Assembly (NCBI GenBank): GCA_009869945.1
Contig: WIXG01000248.1
Location: 53,549 to 117,548 of the forward strand
Direction: 5' to 3'
Origin: Mesaphorura yosii
Taxonomy: Eukaryota > Arthropoda > Collembola > Poduromorpha > Tullbergiidae
Length of the DNA: 64,000 bases
The translations under genes and the position numbers were made by a program. Every line of letters begins with the position of its first letter. Positions within the stretch are counted from its first letter, which is position 1. The notes under the pieces were generated by a model. That model was not told the origin of the DNA and ran no database searches. It saw only the letters and a program-made list of their open reading frames with translations. Below are positions 50,901-64,000 of the stretch, in pieces.

Positions 50901-53900
50901 CAGCTTCTTTGTGTTACAATAACAAATTAGTTTAAAAGTTTGCAAATATTACACCTGAGAGACTACACGGACGAAATACACAATGCACGGACTGGCAGCA
51001 GGCTTTTTCGAAGAGCTCTGAGAAAACAAAACGTGAAAAGTGTATTTGGACCTGGCTTGGCTGGGACTGAGCACAAGAAACTGCAAGACAAGGAGAAAGA
51101 TTCGAGTGAAACCGAGGCGAACAACTTTTCCATCTCCAGTCCCGGGATTGAAGAGTTTACTTTTCACGTCTTACTCTCTTGATCCTTATTAGTATGCACA
51201 ACAGACACTCGAACTTTATGCATGCGGACATAAGTGTGTTTTATTGCGTATAATCTGAGTCCCTGGGTGCCATCAGCCATGTAGGTCCGCTGCTTGCTTC
51301 GATCCGTAGCAATAGCAAGAGTCGCTCTTGCACCGAAGCACTTGAGTTCCGAAATAAGACGGGATTTGAAAATTCAGTCACATGCATCCTTAAGCAAATA
51401 AAAGGCCGAAGGGAAGAAATTAAATTTGCTCGCAGAATTGTAAACCAGCCCTCGGATCGGCGAGCCAAAACTGGCACGAACGACACGCGTGAACTTTACG
51501 AGCTCAGCAATAATATGTCTCGAGATCCTGAGAATGCCGGCGGTGGCTCTCAGTGCTTAATCCAATCACGGCGCACAGCACAGGTGCAAATCGCATAAAA
51601 TCTTGACTGGTTTTTAATAAAGAAAGTGTCGCCTGTGAGACGATTTGCGATAAAACTGCAGTCGGCATGTGGTCACGGTGCCGGTCTCATAAAATGCATG
51701 AAGCGATGCAATGCAAAAGTGCTTTTACCTGATTGACGAGATGTTGAAATGGCGGAGCAGATGGGTCGAGTCGGTCCAGATCCGTGTGCAGCGCGAAATC
51801 AGACAGAGCCTTCCAAGGAGGCTGGAACTGGAAGAAACATTAAATGATTCATATCGAAGTTAAATGAAATTAAATGATATTATAATGATTCATATCGAAA
51901 GGAAGATTGTATAACAAAACAGTATTAGGAAGAACGGAATGGCATTAAATGCTGATTTGGAAAGGTAGACTTGCGTTGTAGACTTGAAACAATAAGAACA
52001 TTATTAAACGTTTTTGAACTAGCAAATCATATTTTAAATAGAAACGAAAAATGTCATAATTGCTTACCGAGTGTACTTCAACAGGATTCATGCCCATCGG
52101 ACTGTCGTGTCGGACAGGGCTTGACGCAATCATAGGAATACCCTGCATCGCTCCGTAGCCTAACTTTCGGCCTTCCTGCAACAGAACAAAATAAGACTAC
52201 GCTCAATCAATTTTCATGTCGTGGGCTATTCTAGATTAGGTAAAGCGCGAAGCTTGCTACCGATTTTTAATTTAAATTTATTGCCTCCGCGCAGCGAGCT
52301 CGTGACTTTCGTCTTTGCCATTACCTCATCTGTTCGCATTGATTAGGATGAGACTCTGTGAGTGAACATCATAATCATAATGATAATTATTGTTTTCTGC
52401 GTGAACAGATGGGCCGTCATCCAGGGTAATGTAATAATAATACGTCCTCAATGGATCTGGTGCTCCTGCATTGAGCATTCATTCAGTCTCCCAGCGTGAT
52501 GCACGAAGTACGGCACGACTGCGAATGTGTTCCTCGATCATCTAAGTAAATACATGATCTTTCTCCACTGCTTCCAATGGGCATGTGACTCCTCTTCGTA
52601 ATGTGTTTTAAGCTACTCTATTATTAACGTTCCAATTCCCGATTTTTACTTATTCATTATTCGAATACGCATCCCACGCACGCAATTATGCAACATCAAT
52701 TCTCCGGCCGCTCCTCGCATTTTGCATTTGGGGTGAATCCTAACTGGCTCTCACTTTTTTCAATGCCTTTGTGTTTTCTACAATATTCCAGTTTGTTGGC
52801 ATAAATATGAATGAATCCTGCACTACGTGGAGAAGATCAATAATGCGTTGTTGTCTCTTGTCGTAATGCGTGTTGATGTTTTATTATGATATGTTTTGAT
52901 TACAGACAACATTTATTGTGCTTTAAAGAATATGGACAGATCCACCTACACTCACACAAGTCATATATCACCATCGCTCGTCGCCCGCGACGCAGTGCAG
53001 CGCAGCCCACCGCACCGGCGCAGGACATTAACAGTCTGCGCATCTTTCCTGCTGCTCTACCCCACAAAAAGCCATATCGCGTTTTAGAGTGAGCAGCGTT
53101 ATGAATCTTTCATGTGGAGTGATCATTAAAAACGCAAACATAAAAACACGAGATGATTTGGAGGTGCAGAGATGATCATCGAGGTAGGGGAAAGTGAATG
53201 CTGACTTTTCTCTGCATTCAGCCGGCCAAGTCAGAGTCGGACTCAGAGTTATGCCATTTGCTATTTGTGCTTCGAATTCAACGTATTTTCATTTTCCATT
53301 TCCATGCTGTTTAATGCACGCAATCTCAAGTGTGCGGGGTGCACCGCGCACGGCGATGGGCAATGGAGTCTCCGTGCCGAAATGCAGCATGTTGGTTTTT
53401 TATTACGATCATATAATAGAGTCGAACCGAGCAGTCGTGGTAAAAAATATGAACAAAAGGCGAGGCACGCGCACGCGGATGTCGGTCGAGCAGTCGAAAG
53501 TTATTTAGATTAGAAAGGAGGTAAACACACGCCACATTACTATTCATCTCATTACGCAGAGTGCGAGACTCGTGCCAAACCGCACACTACACGAGCGACG
53601 ATGACGTGGCCATGGCCATGTGCAAAAGCGCCACGCCAGCTTTGCTGCACGCCGGGCCGGTCTGAATAACAAAAGAACGGAAATTTGTGTGACGTGTTAA
53701 AAAAATTCAGAGCGAATTGCAAACGATTGTGATGGCTACGAGACAGACTAGACAAGCATTGACTTAAAATGGAAGGTCAGAGGTCATTGAAGTGCCGTTT
53801 GAAGTTTAACACGCATTCGCAGTTCAAAATTCAGCTGCTCTAACCCTCCCAACTGATAAGCATTATAAACTAACCTTTTCTTGTTGCTGGATTTGCTTCA

Positions 53901-56900
53901 TGAGAATCGCCTTCTTCTTGTCTTTACAACGCTTGTTTTGAAACCAAACTCGAATCACCCGTGGACTTAGGCTGGTCATTTCAACGAGTTGTTCCTTCAT
54001 CAAGGCATCAGGTCGTGGATTTTGATTGTAACAGTTTCGCAGCGTTGTCAGTTGTTTTTCATTCAGAACGGTTCGGACACGTGTTGGCTTTCCTTCACCG
54101 GATTTGCCATTCCCACGACCTTCGCGATGCTTTCCAGTTGTGACTGCGGATTCGGACGAGTCTGCAAGAAACAAAATACGCCGGGGTTTAATTACAATGC
54201 CACAATATAACGAAAATTCAGGTTTAAGGTAAAACATTCATGAAAATGAAATCATCAACTGAAAATGTGCCGTACATTCCGTTCAAGCCCGTCATTCTCG
54301 GTCTCGCTCGAAGTTCGAAACTCAGGACTCTCAGATGAGACACGAAAAGTGGAGCAGATGGGAAGTTGGAATAAAATGACAATGACATGCATGTGACATT
54401 ACTGACACCACTATCTGCTTCCATCGCACTCGTCTCTCGAAAGCCCGTATCATTCTGAAACCCTGCCCTGACTCGAGTTGTGTGCTCTGGCTGTGGCACA
54501 AAATTCAGTATTCTTAGTCACGACACGGCTCGCTGTTTGAATGTAAACGCCAGGGAAGGAAAACTGGCAGACAACGCCAAGATCAATAGAGCAGGACGAG
54601 ACGAGTGAGCGAACGAGCTGCATAAATACGAGAAGTCAGAATGCTCTCTCCGTTGCTGTTTGCGCGATGAAAAAGACCCGAGCCCCGGGTTGAGGCTTTG
54701 CCAGTGTCCGTGAATATGCGCCGTGTAATCACTGTTGTTACACCTATTAGCATCAGATTATTGATTAACTGGTTAAAAGAGTAATGATTTTTATTATCTA
54801 ATTTGGTGGCCGTACATCGTACGTGGCCAGGTGTTCTTTTACAGTCAATGCGTAGAAACTCACCGCCACCTTTATCATTCATCTTTTGGTTTCCTGGTCC
54901 CTAATTAGTCTGCCGACAGAATCACGTTATAAATTCGGGCGTGTAATGGCGAGGCGGTGAGGGTTTTTTTTTTACCGCCTGAGCTGTTACTGAGTTCTAA
55001 TTGGCGACAGTCGGAGAATGTTCGATCGTCTTGTAGAGCAAGCCAAGCGGAGCGCAAACAAATAACTTTTCATTTTATGTGCTGGCCTGATCTTGCTCCA
55101 CACCACATTTGGGCAGGGATCATATTGATAATTTTCCTTCTCAGAGCAGAAAGTGTTTACTTCTGGCCTCAAAATTCTCGGCAATTTATGGATTTACTTA
55201 GCACACCAAGGTCAGGCCGTAATCTCTATTTTTTGGATACCAATTTCGGTGACGCTTTCCTTTTTTATGATTTTATTCATTTATGCAATCATGATGGCTT
55301 GGCTTGGTGATTTTTGGAGTTTATTCCCTTCTCTCTGCACATCACAATAGTGGCTATGCACAGCAATGAATCAAGTCTGACCACCACAAAATATTTAATA
55401 ACGACAATTATTCCGAGACCAATACACGCAGAGCAGAAATAGGATGAGCTCATGTACAAATATGGTAGGCAATGAAAGTTGTTCGCCGAGATGTTAATGG
55501 TCACAATTAATGGGCAGAGTCTTAATGGAAAAGATACATTATATTTAATGAGTTCAACTTTTTCTGGGTTCTTGTGGTTTTCTTTGCATTGTGTGTGGGT
55601 AATTCTATCACGGCAAGAGGACAATGCAACGGTAGCAATAAAAGGATGACATTAAATTATACGACAATACAAACGGGCAGTGGAGCTTCTTTTCCTTTAC
55701 TTGTGTGCATTATTTTCCTTATCTGACGTAATTGTGAGCCGAATCCATTTGGTGCAATTTTTCTGTGTTTACGATGGGATATTTAATAATATGGCTTCTA
55801 GTTTAAGTCGCCCTCCGACACGGCGCACGTGCATCCGATTAAAATCGTCTTTGGGGGCTGCCCACCGCGCAGCAGCTTAGACTCAGAGTGTCCATTTCCA
55901 TTTTCTCACTTTTTCATAAAACAATAGTGCAATAATAATAAACGCGAAACCACTTGATGAAGGGCAATTCCACTATTAAAATAAAAGACAACTGCACACG
56001 GCTGCAAGTGTAACCTTGAAGGACACTCGAGCAAATGAAATGAGCATCGGAGCGCAAGAATTGAAAAATTGTACAGGTTTATAATAAAAAAACCCACGAA
56101 GCAACTTCTTCAACCACGATGATGCATCAGTGTCGGCTTTTCACAAAAGGTGATGGTCAAGTGCTTGAACATGCATTTAATACGCGACGTCGCGTTGCTG
56201 CAATGCAGCGTGCAACTGGAGAACCTGGCTGGGATATTCTCTATTATGTGAATAAGGTAAAGCACATCGACAACGAGCAATGACAATAATGACTGCATTC
56301 TATTGAAGCAATATTCACACCGGAGAAGCTGGAGTCAAAAGTTGAAATCTCTCTCGCTTCACGTCCCCTCAGCACAATCTCATCAGCGGCTGGAACTGGA
56401 GTGACTGGAGATAATCGCCAATGAGTCTATTATTTTGCTTCATTGATTTAAAGGCAGGCAGACAAAAAACCTCATCTTGAGAAACAAACGCATTAATATA
56501 AAGTAAACGAATGTTTGGGTGGGCTGAGAGCAAGCGGCCCAGCCGATGGAAAACATTTGGCTGAAACAAGCACAAGAACTCATTGTCGCAAAGGCACAGA
56601 GGAAGAGGAAGGAAGTTGGGACTTGGAACTTTGACTCTTGAAAAAGGGAAATTACAATACAGCTAATAGTTAAAGAAAGAGAACATGAAGCAGTACAATG
56701 CGTATTGGGCCCGAGTGCCGAGTCCCGGCCAAGGTGAGTCAAGACTCGAGACGTGCTCAGGTTCAGGCGAGGCGAAAGACATGAATCAAGTGGCACACAA
56801 GAGATAAGAGCTTGGTCCAACATTTTAGAATACCCAAGGGTTATGTCTCTTGGTCTTGGTTGTGGAAGGAGTGGTGCGGTGGTGGAAAACAGGCCGACAA

Positions 56901-59900
56901 AGTTAAAGTTATTCAATAACTCTTGAAAATGAAAATCTATATTTCCATTCACTGTGCCTTCAGCCTGTCTCTGTGCTTGCTTGGTGGTGGTATTTATTGG
57001 AGAAGTACAATATTTTTTTAATATTACGACAAATCATCAATGTAAATACAAAACCGGGGAAAACTTGAGCAAATACTCCATCCACGACAAAAAAATTCGT
57101 TCATTCGTTTCGCAGCTCGCACTATCAGCTCAATCCAGATCGGGTGAAACATACCTCTAACATCAGCGTGATATAAAGTAGTAATTGCAAATGGCAAATA
57201 GTAATTGACATTATGCTTTCCAAAAGTAATATTTGGGAAAAACAATTAGCCTAAAAAATGTGTTAGTCACAATTTTAAAGTGAACACTTTAAAAATGAGC
57301 TGCTTGAGCTGCGCCTGAAAAATGTACGACCTTGACCAGTGTGTTTAGAAAATTCAGACAGCCGGGAATATTTCCGAATTGTAACTTTTAAATGGATTAA
57401 ATTGAAATTGCTTCATGTATAATGGCCACGGCATTAGCTCCATTAAGTACACATCGCATACGTATTTAATAGCGACTAAAGTCCGCCGGCGCTTCAGGCA
57501 ACCACCCATCTCAGCTAAAAGTTTGATGGTAAGTAGTTCAGTGGTCCTTTAATCTTGAGTCTGGAACTTTTTACTTGATGGAAGTGCATTAGAAAGCAGG
57601 ACATTCTAATAATATTTATCTTGTCTGTTCATCATGTCCAGTTATTATTGAAATTTATTTATTCATGAGACAAACATATGAATTCGGTCGGTCAAATTAT
57701 GGGTTTGGTGGTCCAGCCCACCACCGTCGGAGAGCATTTAAGTTTCAGTGCTTGGCGTTTCTCATAAACTTCATTTAATCTTAATGTACAAGCAGCATAT
57801 CTAACGAACATATCAAATAACGAAATGAAGCATAAGTATGCAAGTTATTATTACCTACAGTACGGAATTTCTAATGCATAATTTTGAATGGGCAGTCCTC
57901 TGTTCGTCGTCTGTGAATTCATCTGGATCGAAAACCGTCGCTGCTTGTTTGCTGAACATTTAAGAATATTCGAAAGTGAAGTAGTGAATAGAGACCCACC
58001 CTCACGCTGCTGGCGTAGCATTTAATTTCACGACTGCTCTAAGACGATGACGCCCATGTCCATTTGCAATTTACATTACATCACATTTAAAATTGATGAA
58101 AACTCCTCTTGTGTGTTCTGAAAGCTTGCTGTAAGCGTGATACATTCGCGAATCACATTTAAATTAAGGTTAAATCGATACAGTCTTTAAAAGCTCCTCC
58201 ATCATGGTTCAAAACCACAGGAGTAAAGAGAAGGAACGGAACGCCTTGGAAGACGAGTTAATCATAGGTTATGCACGACTTAAATATGGAATCTCGTACT
58301 CACGAGAACCTCACACGCAGAGAGCACGCACACAGGGAGCAAGAGCAAGAGCGAGGCGACCCATGCCACACGTTGCACGATTGCGTTGGTGAGGCGAAGG
58401 CGTCAACAAACTGGCAACGGAAGTCAACTCATTGGATGAAAATACATTCAAGAAGAAATACCATTGAAACCAAGAATGAGAGAACAGCGGGGAAGAAGTA
58501 TGAACAAGAAAATAAAAATATATAACAAAAACAACAATACTCGGTACATTTGTACTGGAGTGGCAGTGGCTGAAGCTGTGCGTTGTGTGCGTGGATGAGA
58601 AATGAAAGCACATTGCAAGATAATATATTAAATACATTATATGAAATACAATAGCGCGAGCCGAGCCGAGGCAGCCAGCCAGCGAGCGACGTAGAAAAGG
58701 AAAGAAACTCAGGCATCATGGGAAGTTGATTGAGTACACAAGGAAGTTGCACAATACACGAAGCACAGAAATACAAATAATACAGGCGCATGTATGGCAG
58801 TGGCAGCGGAGCGAGGGGGAATAACGTGAGCGAGCTGCAGAAGCGACTGAGAAATCCGAATTCACCGAAAATCCGATAGTTTCCTGCTCAAACTAAACTC
58901 CACTGTAGTCGACGCCGTACCACGGAGTGACTTCCAGGCTAGGCTTTCGATTCAGGAGCGCAAAGAACCAGCGAAGTCGGACGGCGGCAGTGAAATAAAA
59001 TAAAAAGGTTTCGGTGAGAGAATAATATTATGAGAATGGGAATCCATTTGACTTCGAGTCTGAGTCGAGTCTGACTGCTCCTCAAGTTTGGGTCTGGCAT
59101 TGCTTTCTTCGTGCGTCGTGCCATAAAATGCGAGAGCGGGAGCCTGGCTACCGTATTTTGACTCTGCTTTCCCTTCTCGCAGTGGCATGGCAAGGCATTG
59201 ATTTTTCCTTAGCTCGTGCCCTGCCGCTCGTGTTATTATTATTATCATTATGGATCTCTTGTAAAGCATTATGGAGCATTACAGTACACTACTCGGAAAC
59301 TTTCTTCAAAACTTTCTGGCCCTGACTTTCGTTCGTGTACACGCGCGTTCAACTCAACGGCTATAACAAGTGTTACATTCGTCGTAGTCCTATGCCACTA
59401 CGGTCGGGGTTTCCTCGCAAACCCAATCCATTTGTGTTTATTACTTTCAAGTTTCATGCGCCATGCACAGCACAGTGCACTTGATCATGCGGCAACAATA
59501 ATCTAAATGCATGCAGTTGCCGCTGCGGTGTACATGGGATGGCGATTGGGGAGAGGCGGAATAAGGAAACTGAAACTGCAATGAACAGGAAAACAGGATT
59601 CGTGAAAACGCAAAATTAGAATTTCATTATTGCAGAGCCTTGCCTTGCATGATAGTGGAGACTTCAACTTTTATGGCTCCGTCTTTACGACTTTTTTGAA
59701 TACCGAGACCGAGCACGAGACCATATTCGGCTTGTGTGTGATTGAACTGTGAAAAGTATTCAGCAATCAGTCAGTTCATGATCGAATCGAGGCCTATGGG
59801 CCAAGTTAAAATCGGTCGCCGAATGATTATAAACTTATGAAAACTTGAGATATATTAACTAGGAAAGGAATACATTCAAAATTGACTGACCAGAATTGGA

Positions 59901-60859
59901 GGCTTCATGGTGCATAATACTTGGGGTGACAGCGGGCGGAGTTGCCATCATAGAACCACTTTCGATACTACTTCCAGTCTTCTCAAGCACTTCATGATCA
60001 TCTTTGCAGAATAGGCCATCTTCACGCAGCGCAAACTCATCACCAGGCACCAATTGCCTCTCGCATGCAACGCACCGGAAACACTCGCGATGATAAATTT
60101 TATTCCTCGCCCGCATTACCAGATCGTTCTTACTAAAATAATGACTACACTTCTCACATTTCGCCCCGAATAGTCTGAAAAAAGAAAAAGAACAATGAAA
60201 GGAAAACTCATTCAAAATTTAAAGCCATAAACACGAACTCGTTAAAAGTTAAAAGGTTCACACGAGTCACTTACCTTACATAATCTCTTTTACAGTACGT
60301 TTTGCCGTCGCGGACGAAGCACGTGCACGATTCGTCTAGGAATTGGTAACACTCGGAACATCTGGAAATTAAGAAGGCATGGTCGACGACCAATCAGAGA
60401 GCAGGATTTAACAATTTGTTAAAACAGACGCGCTGATTGGCTGATTATCAATTTGTTTGTTTACAGTGAATTGTTGAAAAAAAAATTGTTTGTTAATATT
60501 CTTCACAAAACATATATGTTTTTTTTCTCACAAGCTGCAACAAACAAATCGAAACCAGTTTAACAAAGTGCAGAAATTAGTTCCACCTGGTATTATCCAT
60601 GTATATAGTATGTTATTACTTATACTTAGTGACAAATGGAGTCCAAGAAACCCGAAGGCTACTACCGGGTTTTACAAGAATCGTTTAACTGGCTCTTCGA
60701 GGACAACGAACACGGCATCAGACATACCATCAGAACACATGATGAAGCTTACTTACTTGAGACAGGCTGCGTGCCACTCCAGGTCAGGGGCCACTCGGAG
60801 GATGTACTGGTCGTGGATCTGGAGTCCACAGCCGACACACAGACTCAGCCGCCGTCTCT
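44950..60859 (-). CDS. ISL1 (tup): Islet/tailup LIM-homeodomain transcription factor (5' end missing)
   Basis: Islet specifies motor-neuron and other cell fates. Seven coding exons were found, all phase-consistent: 60859-60757, 60361-60275, 60174-59891, 54161-53875, 52175-52068, 51827-51729 and 45096-44950. LIM1 starts [18 protein letters not shown] and includes WHAACLK and [19 protein letters not shown]2 runs [19 protein letters not shown] to GLFCKDDH. The homeodomain has [18 protein letters not shown] and [20 protein letters not shown]. The exon at 52175 encodes [23 protein letters not shown], matching the conserved Islet segment that in vertebrates binds Lhx3, followed by [18 protein letters not shown]. 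The last exon is acidic, Ser/Thr-rich and ends SLNHDTSSP. The first exon must contribute a short N-terminus and end with one base of a codon; I could not place it. The introns total over 14 kb, as expected of a heavily regulated developmental gene. Confidence 0.93.
45097..51728 (-). other. Large last intron of Islet (6.6 kb)
   Basis: This lies between Islet exons ending at 51729 and starting at 45096. Only short, domain-free open frames occur on either strand. Its size suggests regulatory content, but no specific element was recognised. Confidence 0.55.
51841..51899. repeat. Short direct repeat in an Islet intron
   Basis: AATGATTCATATCGAA occurs at 51843-51858 and 51884-51899, separated by 25 bases of ATG/AAAT-rich sequence. 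It is probably a local duplication. Confidence 0.7.
52176..53874 (-). other. Islet intron of 1.7 kb, nothing recognised
   Basis: This is intronic sequence between the homeodomain exon and the next coding exon. The short open frames on both strands lack domains. Confidence 0.5.
54162..59890 (-). other. Large Islet intron between LIM and homeodomain exons (5.7 kb)
   Basis: No gene or RNA was recognised. It contains purine-rich low-complexity stretches, for example around 58310-58360 and GAGCCGAGCC/CAGCCAGC runs near 58658-58690, but no clear transposon. Confidence 0.5.
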
Positions 60860-63800
60860 CTGTAAAAGATAGAAGACAAAAAAACGCTAAATTTAGATAA
60901 GATATGTTACCCTGATCGATATCAATTTGACATGCCCAAAACTGTCAGCCATGTGTTAAGGTAATAGCAAAGAACTCTTTTACCCTCCAAAGCGGGCAGT
61001 TCATGATTCGCGACGCTCTTTTACGCAATCAGGAACCGAATGAATACGTATCAATGATAATATACATTGCGAAACTCGAAGTGAGTTGTTGCAATTGGAA
61101 GTCAAGTACTTGCTCTGTTTCCGTTCGAGTGCGTGAAAGAATTGAATCGAACATGTGCTCCAAAATTCCCGATTCATACACGCAGGGCACCGTGCACAAT
61201 AAAAAGGAAACCGGAATCGGAGCAGAGTGAAAGTGTAAAAAAGTCAAATCAGGCGGAAGTAATTTTGTCAATGCGTCCGGCTGGCGACTGTGACTGGTGT
61301 AACACTTCTAGATGAATGATTTCATTTTTGATGCCAACCAGCGATGCTGATAATTATCGTCATAACTGCTATAACGGATCAGTAATTATTATGGTTTATT
61401 ACCAGTACCGGCGACCGTCCAACTGAATGAGCGAGTACATTACGGTAATGCGGGCCCGACAATACTGTCAAATGCGAGATGAATGGAGAAACACGGGGGG
61501 ATGAAGCCGTAAATCTGTTAATTTTAAGCGGCAATGAAATTACCCGAATTAGACAATTTTTGTAACTCTTTGATGTCTTTAACAGTTGTAATTTATGATT
61601 ACGATCGTAATTTTCAGCAAGTAACGCAATTGCATCATTTGAGGTAACGCCGTTGCTAAATTGTATTTTCACTAAATAGAAAGCCTTATAAAAAGGTGCA
61701 AATCACATAGGTGCAGTTTCTGAAACATATCGTGTTTAAGTTAGAAAATAGAAAATAGTTTGAGCCGAGGACAGATTTATTGGAGTACTTATTGTACTGC
61801 TGCGTGCCTGAGATTTCCATTCATTTTGTTAAATCAGGCAGTGCGTGGCGCATGATGCACGATGATCAAATCCCTAAATCCTGCCAGCATCCGTATTAAA
61901 CGTACCCCTTTCATTCATTCACAATTTATGAATGATATGATTGCTTTCGGAGGTTGGACCAGTCATGCTTTTACTGCTCTACATTTCCTACTTTATTGAA
62001 ACGTTCATCGCGAACAATCAGAACAATTACACTCCAATCTTGATTAACGAGGACTTGAATTCAATCGCTCAGCGTTGCTGCAAGTGAATGGGCCACGTTT
62101 CTGAGGTACGCATTCAATTCAAATTTAGGTTGACAAATTAAAAACTATTTTGCAGCAAGTGCTCGATTCGGAAGTGTATAATTGACTTTCTGATTCAATG
62201 AGGCTCAGGTTCTTGTTTCAAATTACATCGTTCCTTTTGTCCCAATTGTCATCGTGCGTCTGTTGGCCCCTGACAAAAGACTGCTCGAACTCGATGAAAG
62301 AGTTGCGCTTTAAATTTTACAGCCGACAATTGAAGGAGAATTGGAACCTAATTGTCAGCAACAAATTCATTATTAATCTGAACCTCGTCGTCGTCATCTC
62401 ACTTGAATGGTTCAACCGCTTTGACTTTCAAATCAATTGAACGCACTTGTGCTTGTTCCGATTTTATTGCCCTCTTGAATGAATTACTTTGCCAATCATC
62501 TGAATTGAGTCGCAATTTAAGCGTCTAATTTTAAACGTCATTAATTAGAGTACGTTTGAAATATACAAATGCATATTCTCACATAAAATCTTGTCTGGTG
62601 AAGAAGGCGAGTTGGATTTGTCTTTGACTTGAGTGAGATACACGAACATTAACGGCGCGGCAACATGATTCCTGCGGCTCCTGGGATTACTTTGCTATTG
62701 ATTAGTGTTAAAACCTTTTACCATTACCGGTGCTTGATGCTCGGTCGTTCTCGCCAAAATTGTCGGCAGCAATGGCAAACAAAACGATAATAACCCACCA
62801 ATAACATTACAAGACTCATAAAATTCAATTGCGTTATGTGGCCAATTGCGGGAAGTGAATTGCCACGACCAATTCAATGATTGCTAATGTTCTTGCGCTT
62901 GCATCAACAGCCGTCAACAGCCATATTAATTATACATTTTGTTGTAGTGCGAATAATGAACCAATGAATGCTTTACACCTACAAAATCAGTGTCATTTCA
63001 GGCCATTACATTTTTTCCGGGGTAGTAATTTCTTCAGCCCTTTAACGCTTACGCGTTTATGTTTATTTATCTTGGCACAACCACCAACACATTTCAACCA
63101 AAATAAAAATAAATCATTCCCTCCGTTCTCCATTAAAATATCAAACTCCTTTTCTTCCGCCTTGCTCTTCTCAACTTTCAGATCCGGCTTATTCGTCTCG
63201 GCTTTCTTTAATCCGCTTTTCTAAGTAACTTCACTTGTCAGTGATTTCGTATTGTTTTAGGTCTGTGGCGAGTTTCTACTTCCCTACTTCTCTGCATGGT
63301 CTTCTAATCGCATCTCTTGCCTCTATTTAAGTCTATCGATCATGCGAGACTGAGAGCGGATTCGGATTCGTTAAATTCCAATCCAGAGACAAATGACATG
63401 AGACAGTCCCCCGATCTAATCCTACTCATCGCGAGTAATTATTTGTGGAGACAGGCGACCTTCGACATGGAACAGTAACAATTATTCTGGAATCCTGTTC
63501 GCCTTTGCGAAATGGAATTGTGCTTTGCGTTGCCTGTGTGTGTTCTTTCATCTTGTCATGAGTTACGGTTCAGTTGCATTAAAACTTCAGTCTCCCGTCG
63601 CGTTGTTCTGACTGTAAAGGTGACTTTCGTCACCATTTACGTAAATAAACGTACCAACCGTAAATTGGGAACTTTAGGACAGCGATCGGGTTACAGAGTG
63701 CGAACATGCGTACGTGCAAGTACGTGCTAGTACCTAGTGACTGGAACGTCGAGTTCGGGTTGAAGTTCACAGGGTTAGACTGTAAGTCCCAGCGCTATGC

Positions 63801-64000
63801 GCTGCTCCTGATGCCGAATCAACCGCGACCGCAGAGTTCAGACCGACCGAGAGTAAAACCATATTGCTACGTGTACGAAACATTGGTGAATCGACGGGTA
63901 TCATCAAAAAAGGACATTGTGCATATTGCGAGAAGAGCAAAGACAAGACAGGTCACGATGACGACTGCAGACCTCGACCGGTAACATCTGTGAGGAGACA
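60860..64000. other. Region upstream of the first recognised Islet exon
   Basis: The exon starting at 60859 begins with the last two bases of a codon, so at least one more coding exon lies upstream on the minus strand, here or beyond the window. No candidate was convincing, and no other gene was recognised; the frames here are short and domain-free. Confidence 0.45.

Noticed and set aside
63706-63984. Open frame of 92 residues near the right edge
   Set aside because: It has no domain or splice-site support, and it does not match the Islet N-terminus or strand.

Overview
This is a stretch of an animal nuclear genome, AT-rich, with short GT-AG introns (mostly 50-100 bp, some of several kb), AATAAA poly(A) signals and metazoan-only genes (an Islet LIM-homeodomain factor, a PHAX snRNA export adaptor, a KDM1A/LSD1 demethylase, a TBC1D20 RabGAP). 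The protein sequences look arthropod-like; a non-insect hexapod such as a springtail, or a crustacean, would fit. That is a low-confidence inference from recalled sequence style, because no search could be run. I see no prokaryotic, viral or organellar genes.

Layout from left to right. 1.3-2.0 kb (+): a small secreted protein of unknown family in four exons. 2.7-4.2 kb (+): PHAX in four exons. 5.2-17.8 kb (-): a 31-exon class-1 P4-ATPase (ATP8B-like phospholipid flippase) with an unusually long N-terminal extension; one of its introns holds a same-strand, spliceable open frame that may be a nested gene. 17.8-30.3 kb: about 12.5 kb in which I find no convincing gene. 30.3-31.2 kb (+): RBM18, with one intron that appears to end in GG instead of AG. 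31.5-31.8 kb: a small non-autonomous inverted-repeat element. 32.4-35.1 kb (+): KDM1A/LSD1 as a single uninterrupted exon. 36.2-37.5 kb (+): a secreted six-cysteine protein. 37.8-39.0 kb (+): a TXNL1-type thioredoxin-PITH protein whose CxxC motif is degenerate. 39.5-41.6 kb (+): TBC1D20. 42.6-43.2 kb (-): a small unrecognised protein, tail to tail with TBC1D20. 45.0-60.9 kb (-): Islet/tailup, spread over large introns, with its 5' end not located. 60.9-64.0 kb: no gene recognised; probably the 5' intron or upstream region of Islet.

The genes are ordinary neighbours rather than a functional cluster: RNA export, lipid flipping, RNA binding, chromatin demethylation, proteostasis, Rab1 regulation and neuronal fate. 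All multi-exon models were built by hand from splice sites and phase; every complete model closes in frame. The strongest points for follow-up are the GT-GG intron in RBM18, the possible nested gene in the flippase intron, the lost thioredoxin cysteine, the intronless KDM1A with an inserted segment in its oxidase domain, and the inverted-repeat element with a perfect 32-bp palindrome. I did not find a clearly novel multi-gene system.
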